Shown: piece after piece, positions 21,939-32,571 of the stretch | Layout: every line of letters starts with the position of its first letter | Position numbering within the stretch: position 1 is the first letter of the stretch | From: Agrocybe praecox | Taxonomy: Eukaryota > Basidiomycota > Agaricomycetes > Agaricales > Agrocybaceae | Direction: 5' to 3' | Length of the DNA: 64,000 bases | Assembly (NCBI GenBank): GCA_964017145.1 | Contig: OZ024847.1 | Location: 3,100,001 to 3,164,000 of the forward strand | Program-made: the position numbers and the translations under genes | Notes under the pieces: model-generated | Seen by the model: only the letters and a program-made list of their open reading frames with translations | What the model was told of the DNA's origin: nothing | Databases searched by the model: none

Positions 21939-22674
21939 ATCGTCGTACTGCAGACCCAAGGACAACAACGATTGGGAGTGCTTGCGAAGATGTAACCAGC
22001 ATCTAGCAATGGCTGTGCTATCTTCATTGGCGGGTTTGACAAGACATCTGCCACTGCCAGTGATAGCACAGATATAGCAGTAGATACTAAGTTATTTCTG
22101 GATGTATGCCGTGTGTTGGTCCGCATAGTTATCATACATGCTGGAGTCTCCTTAGAAGCCTCTTTAGACGATCGAATGAGTTGGAGAAGCCTGCAGCGCA
22201 GTTGTCATGATTCTATTTCACTGCGGGGAAGAAATCATATCAACAAGGAGTTGAAAGCTGTTCGGAATGGTCAACAGTATGATCTTACTAACCTGTGCGA
22301 TGCTGATACGTTGAAGAGAATAAAATTTTGTTCCTGATCTTGTGGAATATCGTAACTCGTTCTTCGTTCTAAGCACCGAGCCAGTTCACAGGAAGAAGCT
22401 GGTGTAAGTATCGTAAATGCAGAGTTCCTGGAAATTGACATTTTCTGTGAGAAATAATTTGGACAACGTGATTGGTCCAATAAAAGGCACCGATCACGTG
22501 TAGCGCAGTTATATTAGCCCCAGTCTGATACTCTGCGCTTTGTTTTTGACTGTCTACCGCACTTTTCTCAACTCGCCTCTGGCAGGTCTCCTTCCCCAAG
22601 CAGATCTACCACTATCAGTATGTTGTTGAAGCTCAAATACACAAGATGCTTACCCCGCATCGAATAGCTATACT
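21939..22674. other. Divergent intergenic region before GDT1
   Basis: This interval lies between a minus-strand gene start and the plus-strand GDT1 start, so it should hold both promoters. No strong TATA box or extra gene was seen. Confidence 0.35.
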
Positions 22675-23727
22675 ATGACGACGACGGCTCCCCAAGGCAC
22701 CAGCAGCGGTGGTGATGTACTTGAAAGTACTTTCCAAGCGCTGGCGCAGTCTTTCGCAATGATCATTTTCTCAGAGATTGGTGATAAGACCTTTCTTATC
22801 GCAGCCATACTCGCTATGCGACATCCTCGGCTCGTCGTCTTCGCAGGAGCCTTTGGATCCTTGGTCGTGATGTCGTGTCTGTCCGCAGCGATGGGTCACC
22901 TATTACCGACCCTTATCCCACGAACGTGGACACAGTTCGCGGCCTCCTTACTTTTCCTCGTGTTTGGTGCGAAGATGTTTATGGAGGCGAGGGAGATGAA
23001 GGCAGGGAATGATAAAATTCAAGAAGAAATGCGCGAAGCCGAAGAAGAGATTGAGGAGGACGAGGCCGTGCATGACGGAACCGGTCTACCTAGCTCAACT
23101 CTCGACGGCCAAATAATCCCTTTAGAAGCAATGGAAGGAGGGCGTATAAGCAGGACTCGCTCTCGCTCGCCTGTTGCGTCCCGGTCAAAAGCATCATCAA
23201 AAACATCTTGGACCGAGGGTGCTCGTAATTTCAGCAGCCTCCTCTTTGGTCCTGTGTTTGTTCAAGCATTCGTGTTAACCTTCCTTGGGGAATGGGGGGA
23301 CAGGAGCCAGATTGCTACGATTGCACTAGGGGCTGCTCATGTGAGTTGTTATCAATCGCTCTCTAGTCTCGATCCTAGGCGAAACTTACGCAACACAAAA
23401 TAGAATGTCTATCTAGTTACATTCGGCACCGTGGTAGGCCATTCCTGCTGCACGGCATTGGCTGTAATTGGAGGAAGATATGTGTCTACCAAAATATCTG
23501 TTAAGCACGGTACGTCTCTCCGTTCCTCTCATACTTCTCGCCTATATTATACTTGCCGGTTCATGTGCGCTAATCTTATCTCATGATTTTTGCTTCTTTC
23601 TTTTTTAGTGACATTCGGTGGTTCAATTCTATTCCTTTTGTTCGGCGTCATCTATTTATACGAGGCCTTTACCATGTCCGCTGACGTGGAAATGGCTATT
23701 CCAATCAACCCAGACTCTGCCATTTAA
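22675..23727 (+). CDS. GDT1: GDT1/TMEM165-family Mn2+/Ca2+ transporter
   Basis: Model: join(22675..23340,23404..23509,23609..23727), 296 aa, with introns of 63 and 99 nt in phases 0 and 1. The family (UPF0016) comprises Golgi cation/proton antiporters that supply Mn2+ and Ca2+ for glycosylation. Both signature motifs are present: FSEIGDKTFL in the first half and LGEWGDRSQI in the second. Each lies in a hydrophobic three-helix repeat. The halves are separated by an acidic, Ser/Arg-rich cytosolic loop (about residues 100-185), longer than in yeast Gdt1 (about 280 aa). The C-terminus ends NPDSAI. The model is complete with no broken motifs. Its 3' flank is related to the 3' flank of the kinase at 24458-27043 (see findings). 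Confidence 0.95.
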
Positions 23728-24457
23728 CTAGTGCTCGCCACCCCACTCCACCATCACGATGCCGCTCATTACGATCCGGTGCAGATAAAGTCATAAAGAG
23801 AAGATGAAGAGAGAAAAAGAACACGAAATGCAGGCGTATCATGCCCAAATACAAATCAAAGACCATTCCCTCCCGATTAGATGAAAAATGACGACGACAA
23901 CCGCTTCGCTGCATACACGGTCTACCTTTTCCGCTTCCACGATATCTGTCCAGTAGAGTCCGAGTTCGATCTTTACGAGCTCCCTTTTGTAGCTGATTAA
24001 TTTATGTATCATTTCATTTCTCGTTCGTCATACTTTTTTTAACTTTCTTTCTCCCTTGTCTGCTCGCCAACGCCCTTCAACAGTCATCACACGACTGTTT
24101 TGCACATTTATAGCTCACTAGTAATTTTGTTTATTTCAACGGCAATGATATACCCATAAATATCTTTTTATACATAGACCCAACGGTGGTTCCGATATGT
24201 ATCCCCAAATGTTCTGCACTGAATGTTGACGACATATCACACAAATTTTCGAGGGAGAAAATTCCACCCCGATGATCTGCTTTTTTTTGTGTGTTTCGTC
24301 GGATAGATAGCGATGAGTTTACGACACCTAGGCTGGGCACAGAGGTCGGTATATAAAGGCGTGGTGGGAGGTAGGGTCGGGTATATATTAGGAAACAACA
24401 TGCAGCGCACAAGAAAACCGAGCTGGCCTTGATTTACGACTCCCGCGTCAATTACTT
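23728..24457. other. GDT1 3' flank / kinase A promoter, part of a duplicated unit
   Basis: The segment at about 23840-24090 contains ACGACGACAACCGCTTCGCT, GTAGCTGATT and a following ATCATTT. It is imperfectly repeated at about 27075-27260 after the first kinase copy. No gene was seen. Confidence 0.5.
24350..24357 (+). promoter_or_regulatory. TATA box of kinase copy A
   Basis: TATATAAA lies 108 nt upstream of the ATG at 24458. No other core element is evident. Confidence 0.5.
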
Positions 24458-27043
24458 ATGAACTCCCATCTCATGGCCCCAACTGATGCTGAACACCAAA
24501 ACGAATCGGATTCGGCAAATTACTCGTTAAGCGAGGTCGAAGATGTGGATATAGAACAGTGTTATGAATTTCTGAATCCCAGGATCAAGAAAAAGTCAGA
24601 GTCGGAGGTCAAGCATATTGCACTGGCCCAACGATGGACCGCTATCAACAATGAAGTGACTTTTATCTCTTGCGCGAACGAGGTTTCACGGTATATAAGT
24701 GATGAACTATATGGTAAAAATCCAAGGTCCCAGGTTAAAGCTCCTGCAGCTAGTAAGTGGGCATAATCCCCGTGTTTATCAGCACTCACTGATGATTCTC
24801 CAGCGAAACTTGTTCTGGTTTTTAGATTGACCGACAGACAAACTCTTTTGAAGCATGTAACTGCTACCAAATGCAGCCCGGACATTACTGCAGCTTTCGA
24901 TAATGACTGGTCGACGGGAAACTACGGTGACAAGACTGAAACTTGTGTCAAGACATGGGGAATGATCCAACTTGTCGGAGAAGTCGCATTCGCAGACAGA
25001 AAGAAAAAGGAAAAAGAAAGCTCAGAAAAAGGAAGTCAGGCCGCATCATACCTTCATTCCTTGGTTCTTACTCGTCCCGATCTTTACATTGCTCATGGTC
25101 TCCTCATCGACGAGGATAGTATCACTTTCTTGGCTGGAATCACTGGGAAAGGCATATATCGGACCAAACTTCAATTTACCGACGAGCGATTGTTGCCCCT
25201 CCTCTTTGCCCTGATATATCATCTCTATGATCCTGGCCCATTCAGGGATGAACACTACAAAGTATTGTACGACGATGTCGCACAAACCTGCCTCTACACC
25301 TTGCCTATCAGTCGGAATGTTCCCGGTCAGGAGCCGTCAGAATCTTCAGGTTTTGAACTCAAATATGCCAGCTCACCATTTGGATCATGCACCTACGTAT
25401 TTGTTATACATCCTGAACTGGGAGTCGGGACAGCCTATGAAGATGAAGAACGGGATGCTGAGAGTAATCAAAGACCAATACTGTGGAGAGAGCCCATTCA
25501 ATGAGCCGGAAATCCTCAAACACGTCCACGCGAATGGTATTGTTCATGGGGTGATCAAGCTCGTCCACGACGAGAGTTGGTACTTGCCCAATGCCAGCAG
25601 ATCTAGGATAAAGCGTCGTCTAGGATTTGAACAGACTGGATCCCCATTCTCAGGCATCAAGACGGTCAAAGGTATGCTGGAGGCTGCATTCGATGTTTTG
25701 GAAGGTTTGTATTCGATTTTAGTATACGTGACGCTCCCATTCACATTGCGATATCGACGTTTCTTAGTGACGAGGTACCTCAGGATCAAGCGTAATACCC
25801 TCCATCGCGATATTAGTGAAGGCAATATCCTGGTAGACTCGGGCAACCATCTGCGCAAACAAGCGGAAGTGGGCGACCCTCCTAGTTTGCAGGATGGCGT
25901 TGCTTCCCAAGAGCTTGATATCTGCTTTGTCAAACATCTTCTCGGAGAAAGGTACGGCGAATCGTGAATTTATTCATCATATGAAATCCTTACTAGAAGA
26001 TAATACCAGTTCAAACCCCCAAGAAACTGACGTAATTCTTATCGACTTCAATCGCTCAAAGCGGTTAGATGCAAAGAACACTGATGGAGAGAGTGATGAC
26101 CAGGTGGTCAGTCGTACTCAGTCGTGATTCCTGTTTCGTTTTTAAGCCTTTTTCTTCTTCTAGGGAACACCACTTTTTATGGCGAGAGCTATCCAATACG
26201 GCCAACCATTTCCCCCGATTGGCAGCAGAAGTTCACTTCCTATCTGTTTCCCTCCCATACCCATGGCCCCTACGCGTTACGCCCAACTTCACCCTCGACG
26301 GGTGAAGGAATTTGACGGTCTCGAATTTCTTATGTTGGATCGTGTTCCAGCAGCGCAGAATCCATCCCTAAGGCCACGTCTAAGGCACGAGCTCTATCAC
26401 GACGCTGAATCGGTTTACTGGGTTGTTGTTCTTTGGCTTATATATGCGAAGCCCATGCAATCTCTCCCAGACGAGCCTATTGAAATGATCCTATGGTTAT
26501 TGAGGACAGGCCTTGTAAACAACCGCCACTTATTCATAAAGGCCCTGTTGGATGCGAAAGACTTTCCTGGGTTACTTCACTCTTCCTTCCAGCCAGTGCG
26601 AGACTTACTCTCTACGTTGTCCGAAATCCTTCTTCCCTCCCCATACTGCCTCGAAGATACCAACTTGCGAACTCGTCCGGAATATTTCCATGAAGCGTTT
26701 CAACGGGCTATCCTTGACTTCATATTGAAACATCGTGGTATGGAATTTATGACCGTAACGATTGATTCCCACAGTCGTCAAGCGCCTCGAAATGTGTTGC
26801 TCAAGAGACGTGAAGTTTCCTCAACTTCGACTTCGACTTCGACTTCACAATCTCAGGCAGGCTATGAGTCAAAACGGCCTGTTTCTGTTTCTGCCGATGA
26901 AAAAGACGTGCGTGTTTCTACCAAGATTTGGTTTTTTTACAGTAATATATGAACTCATTTATGGTTTATGTCGGAAATGCATACAGACTGAAACAAAGCG
27001 GAGACGTATGGATAGCAACGAACATGCATTGGTCTCGAAGTAA
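24458..27043 (+). pseudogene. FunK1-type kinase, second subfamily, copy A (frameshifted)
   Basis: Exons 24458..24752, 24804..25704, 25768..25951, 26010..26103, 26164..26907 and 26987..27043 align one-to-one with copy B. The N-terminal region holds VDIEQCYEFLNPRIKKKSES. The kinase core has LRVIKDQYCGES (lysine), HRDISEGNILV (catalytic loop), LIDFNRS (metal site) and a C-lobe with HELYHDAESVYW. The C-terminal tail is Ser/Thr-rich and ends in a basic KRRR cluster. Near 25420 the DNA has seven extra bases (GTCGGGA) after the codons for HPELG. This shifts the frame between the N-terminal region and the kinase domain; the original frame then stops at 25504. All later exons stay open, so the lesion is recent or a sequencing error. 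If real, the copy cannot make an intact kinase. Confidence 0.8.
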
Positions 27044-27696
27044 CGCCCAAATGTTTTGGGATTAATGCAGGTGTGTCATGCCAATTCAAGACCACTCCCT
27101 CCTGAGTAGCCAAGAAACGACGACGACAACCGCTTCGCTTGCTGCTCGTTTTCCTGAGAGCGTCCCTTTCGTAGCTGATTGACTTAGGTATCATTTTACT
27201 TCTCGTGTTCTCGCACTTTTAAAAATAAAAATAAACTTTGTCCGCTCCTCCTTCAAAGCAACCACACGTACATCATTGAACCAGTGGGATGACGAAGAGC
27301 CTAATGTTCATGCCTGAAAACAGTCTTGCCCTCGAGTTGATCATTGTCTTAACTTGACCGCATGCATGTTTTTGCAGGAAGCTTGTATCCCAATTCAGAT
27401 CTATGGCTTTCAATTCTGGCGCGTCTGATATGGCGGTCAGAGCTTTCTACAACACCCAACATTCTATTGATTAGTACATGTCTGAATACTGTTCAACACC
27501 GGAAAATATATTCAGAGTAATAATGACTCATATACGTTGTTCAGTTTATGGTCAACATGTCTTTCTGTGTTCCTCAAGGTGCCGACGGAGTTGTTGATGA
27601 CGCTGAATCTAGCAAGTACTTACTAGGGTCGGGTAACCGTGGGACGCGCAAGAAAAAGCGTCTGGAAAAGGGAATTGTTTTTGATTCCTAACTCCC
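27044..27696. other. Spacer between kinase copies A and B
   Basis: The first part (about 27075-27260) is a diverged copy of the GDT1 3' flank. The remainder is the copy B promoter. No gene was seen. Confidence 0.45.
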
Positions 27697-30029
27697 ATGT
27701 CAGCTAATCAATCCTGTCAGGATTTAGGACCTCTGCCTGAGGTCGAAGGTGTGGATATAGAACAGTTTTATGAATTTCTAAATCCCAGGATCAAGAAAAA
27801 CTCAGAGTCGGAGGTCAAGCATATTGCACTGGTCCAACGATGGACGGCTATCGACAATGAAGTGACATTTATCTCTTGCGCGAACGAGGTTTCACGGTAT
27901 ATAAGTGATGAACTATATAACGAGACTACAAGGACTCAAATTGATACTCCTGCGGCTGGTAAGTAAGCGTCATTTTCGTTTTTAAAAACAATCACTGACG
28001 AGTCGCTAGGAAAACCTATTCTGCTTTTTCGATTGACGGACAGACAAACTCTTTTGAAGCATGTAACTGCTACTAAATGCAGCCCGAACATCACTGCAGC
28101 TTTCGATAATGACTGGTTGACGGGAAACTATGGTGACAAGACTGGAACTTGTGTCAAGGCATGGGGAATGATCCAACTTGTCGGAGAAGTCGCATTCGCA
28201 AGCAGAAAGAAGGAAAGAAAGGAAAAGGAAAGAAAGGAAAGAAAGGAAAAAGGAAGTCAGGCCACGGCATACCTTCATTCCTTGATTCTTGCCCGTCCCG
28301 ATCTTTACATTGCTCATGGTCTCCTCATCGACCAAGACAGTATCACTTTCTTGGCTGGAATCACTGGGAAAGGCATATATCGGACCAAACTTCAATTTAC
28401 CGACGAGCGATTGTTGCCCCTCCTCTTTGCCCTGATATACCATCTCTATGATCCTGGCCCATTCAGGGATGAACACTACAAAGTATTGTACGACGATGTC
28501 GCACAAACCTGCCTCTACACCTTGTCTGTCAGTCGGGATGTGCTCAGTCAGGAGCCGTCAGAATTTTCAGCTCTTGAACTCAAATATGCCAGCTCACCAT
28601 TTGGATCGTGCACCTACGTATTTGTTATACATCCTGAACTGGGACAGCCTATGAAGATGAAGAACGGCACGCTGAGAGTAATCAAAGACCAGTACTGTGG
28701 AGAGAGCGGGTTCAATGAGTCGGAAATCCTCAAACACATCCATGGGAATGGTATTGTTCCTGGGGTGATCAAGCTCGTCCACGACGAGAGTTGGTACTTG
28801 CCCAAGGTCAGCAGACCTGGGATAAAGCGTCGTCTAGGATTTGAACAAACTGGATCCCCGTTCATGGGTAGTATCAAGACGGTCAAAGGTATACTGGAGG
28901 CTGCATTCGACGTTTTGGAAGGTTAGCATCTGATTCTATACCTGGTCCACACACATTACAACGTTTCTTAGTGACGAGGTACCTCAGGATGAAGCGTAAC
29001 GTCCTTCATCGCGATATCAGTGTGGGCAATATCCTGATAGGCACGGACATCCTTCTATGCAAAGAAGCAGAAGTGGATGACCCTTCGAGTATACGGGATG
29101 ATGTTGCTCCCCAGGAGCTTGATCTCTGCTTTGTTAAACATCTTATTGGAGAAAGGTGCGTCGAATTGTGATTTCGTACACTATAGTCAAGTCCTTAGAG
29201 GAGAATTTCAGTTCAAATCCTCGGCAAACTAATGTGATCCTCATCGACTTCAATCGATCAGAGCGGTTAGATGCAAAGAACGATGGTGCAGAAAATGACG
29301 GCCAAGTGGTTAGTCCTATTCGGAGCAGTGATTCCTGTTGCATTTTCAAGCCTTTTCTTCTTCCAGGGAACGCCGCCTTTTATGGCGAGAGCTATCCAGT
29401 ACGGCCAACCATATCCCCCCATTGGCGTCATAGATCTAGGTTCTATTTTTTTCCCTCCCATACCCAAGGCCCCTACGCGTTATTCCCAACTCCACCCTCG
29501 ACGGGTGAAGGAATTTGATGGTCTCGAATTTCTTTGGTTGGATCAGGTTACAGCAGCGCAGAATTTATCTCTGAAGCCACGTCTAAGACACGAGCTCTAT
29601 CACGACGCTGAATCGGTTTACTGGATTGTCGTTATTTGGCTTATGTATGCGAAGCCTATGCAACCTCTCCCAGACGAGCCCATTGCATTGTACCTATGTT
29701 TCATGGTGACAGGCAGGGTAAAGGATCGACATTTATTTCTAACAGCCCTGTTGGACACTGAAAACTCTGATGGTTTACTTCACCCTTCCTTCGAGCCAGT
29801 GCTACACTTACTGTCTACGTTCTCTGCAATCCTTCTTCCCTCACCATACTGCCTCGAAGATACCAACCCGCGAACTCGTCCGGAATATGTCCACGAAGCG
29901 TTTCAACGGGCTATCCTTGACTTCATATTGAAACATCGTGGCATGGATTTTATGACCTTGACGATTGATTCCAACAGCCTGCGTCAACCGCCTCGATACT
30001 CCCCGCATATGTTGCCCCAAGACATTTGA
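27697..30029 (+). CDS. FunK1-type kinase, second subfamily, copy B
   Basis: Model: join(27697..27958,28010..28921,28972..29155,29212..29305,29367..30029), 704 aa. Intron phases equal those of copy A, and exons 3 and 4 have identical lengths (184 and 94 nt). Motifs in order are EQFYEFLNPRIKKNSES, a Lys/Glu/Arg-rich KERKEKERKERKEKG insert, LRVIKDQYCGES, HRDISVGNILI, LIDFNRS and HELYHDAESVYW. The frame is intact where copy A is broken. Near 30000 the sequence diverges from copy A and a TGA at 30027-30029 ends the protein. Downstream, another frame still reads a Ser-rich EVSSTSSSSSQPPTGSKRP stretch homologous to copy A's tail. The basic tail has thus been lost, or an unrecognised splice restores it. 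The substrate is unknown. Confidence 0.82.
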
Positions 30030-30995
30030 AGTTTCTTCAACTTCAAGTTCGTCTTCCCAACCTCCGACGGGCTCCAAACGACCTTCTCCCGCTTCTATTG
30101 ACGGAAAAAATGTACGTATTTTGACTGTCGCTTGCTTTGCAGTATGACTTAATTATATATGCTTACGTTGAACACACATACAGACAGAATCGAAGCGGAG
30201 GCATTGTGTGGATTAGTAGCAAGGAATGTTGCTTTGTTTCGAAGTAACACAAACGACAAGGCGGATGCGACAATCAACGATCAAGACAACTTGGGGACCC
30301 GATGCAAACAAGAAAAAAGTTAAAGAATGGCAAATAGCTACATACTTTCTAATTACTAGTATGAGCTCTTTAATGACAATTTTTCGATGGATATCACCTA
30401 TAGGTGTCTGAAGAGGCCTCAAGGAAAGTACCGAAAAAGGAAGGAAACAAGAGGGGAATTTGGCCATAGCATTGAACAGGCTCGTAAGTGCGTTACTTCT
30501 TTCGAATGTTTTTTTCTTCCAGAAAAGCTTTACTGTAAATTCAATTAAATCGACAAAGAGGATGGATCGGATCACCCATACAGAATGCGAGCCGTATCCT
30601 CAATGTTGGAGCTCTTAAAGCTTAAAGGCTTATGGTCGGAGAAAAAATGTACCGCTCACGACAAAATAATAATAACACGCGTCCCAAATTCCTTCCAGTC
30701 GCAACGCGACACGAACGCATAGCATGGAATAGAAATTGGCATTCAAATTCATCTATAACACAAGAATAAAAAATATATAAGAGTTCAACGAGATAGGAAA
30801 AAAGAGGTCGGGAAAACACGACGTGTTATCATTCTCTTGCCTGCCTCTTGCCTGCACATTACTTTTACAACAACTTAATCCACCAATTCTCCCTCTCTCC
30901 TATACTCTTAGCTGATCCTCCATTATAATGCAACCAAGAAACGACACCAATCGTGCTGTCCATTCAGAATTATACAGCTTCGTGTGCGTTCGAAA
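30030..30995. other. Intergenic; relic of kinase B tail then SDH2 3' flank
   Basis: About 30030-30110 retains the out-of-frame Ser-rich tail of kinase B, and a GTACGT donor follows near 30112. Beyond about 30220 nothing gene-like was recognised. Confidence 0.4.
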
Positions 30996-32329
30996 TTAGT
31001 CGGCAGCCATCTCGAGCTTGATGTTTGCAATAGCGGCAGCTGGGTTAAGTCCCTTGGGGCAGGTACGCGAGCCTAGTAAGAAACGGAACGTGAGTATACC
31101 CATGTCTAGGAGGAAAAGTGAATACACTTGAGACATACAGTTGAAGATGGTGTGACATCTGTACAAGCTCATCTCATTCTGGAGTCTGTCCATTCGCTCA
31201 GCCGCTTTCGAGTCCTGTGAGAAATAAAGATTAGCCGCGTCCCGCCCAACAATCTCAATTTTCTGTCCGCATTATCGCCCCACTCACCCGAGAATCAGCG
31301 ATCCACCTGTATGCCTGCATCAGAGTAGCGGGGCCAAGATACGAGTCCTGATTCCACCAGTAGGATGGGCAGGAAGTTGAGCAGCAAGCGCAGAGAATGC
31401 ATTCGTACATTCCGTCGAGTTTGCGGCGATCTTCAGGAGATTGAAGGAATTCGCCTATAGAAATGGGACCAACAGAGTCAGTTTAACTCTATTGCAATAA
31501 GGTCTAAGAACCGCAGAAGGACGAAGATCCCTAGAAGTAAGCTGAATGACGACACAGTCATCGATCGTGCTTCTTCCCATCCTCCCTCGAAAACGATGCG
31601 TTCTTTTGGTTGTATTATGGGAAAGGAAAAAAAGCGATGAAATGACGTACCTTTCTCGGGTGGGTTGTCGTTCTGCAACCAAGGTTGGATGGACTTGTAT
31701 TGCTTGTAGAAGAGGGTCATATCGGGTACGAGATCCTTGACAACGTACACTGCACAGACACGTTCAGCCTCGCAGAACTTCCGGATTCAATGGCATATAC
31801 TTGCTGTGAGGAAGAGGGTAGATCTTGGTGTTCTTGCTACCTTCACGGTCGATTCTGCATAGGCAGGCAAGCGTGTTCTGACCGTCAATGTTCATGGCGC
31901 AAGAACCGCAGATACCCTCTCGGCAAGAACGACGGAAAGTCAGTGTTGGGTCAATTTCGTTCTTGATTTTGATCAAGGCATCGAGAACCTAGAATTGAGA
32001 GCGAATGTTAACAACCTGTTTCCCCAGAGTTGGTTAGACTACTCACCATAGGCCCCGTCTGGTTCAGATCAATATTGTAGGACTGGAGCTCGGGTTTCTT
32101 CTCTGGCTCATCGGGGTTCTACATATGCCCCTCGAGTTAGCTCCAACTTTTCCAAAAACAAGGGGCGAGTCCAGCCAAGACAGTGACGAACCCAGCGGTA
32201 AATCTTGAACTCCTTCATAAGAACGGGTTTCTCTTGAGGCACAGCCTGCCATCTGCGAACAGACGAAGAAAAGGCGCGCTTTCCAAGCGCGAGATGTGTC
32301 GAACGAGCGGCCGCGAACATGGACTGCAT
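30996..32329 (-). CDS. SDH2: Succinate dehydrogenase iron-sulfur subunit, mitochondrial
   Basis: Model: complement(join(30996..31072,31139..31214,31288..31454,31651..31749,31805..31988,32047..32118,32192..32329)), 270 aa. This is complex II subunit B, which passes electrons from FAD to ubiquinone. The N-terminus ([19 protein letters not shown]) is Arg/Ala-rich and uncharged by acids, as in a mitochondrial presequence. The [2Fe-2S] ligands lie in [13 protein letters not shown]. The [4Fe-4S]/[3Fe-4S] ligands lie in [12 protein letters not shown] and CHTIFNCSRTCPKG. The His of CHTIFNC, the residue linked to carboxamide (SDHI) sensitivity in basidiomycetes, is present. The intron at 31750-31804 uses a GC donor (A|GCAAGT), the only choice that preserves the conserved [14 protein letters not shown]. 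Confidence 0.96.
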
Positions 32330-32571
32330 GTCGGTGGATAAATTGGAGGAGAGTTAAGGAAAGGTGGAAATCGCAGATGAGAGTGGGGAGCCGCTTCCGG
32401 TCTCGGGTTCACAGTCGCGTGATATCGGGTACATCACTCAAGTAGCCGGCACTTCAGCCAATAGCATTCCTCCAGAATCTAATGTATGTATTACACAAAT
32501 CAAGTAAATATAACAGGAGAAATTCGAAAGCATTGAAAAAGTAAATCATAATAAATATCGAAAGCAACAAT

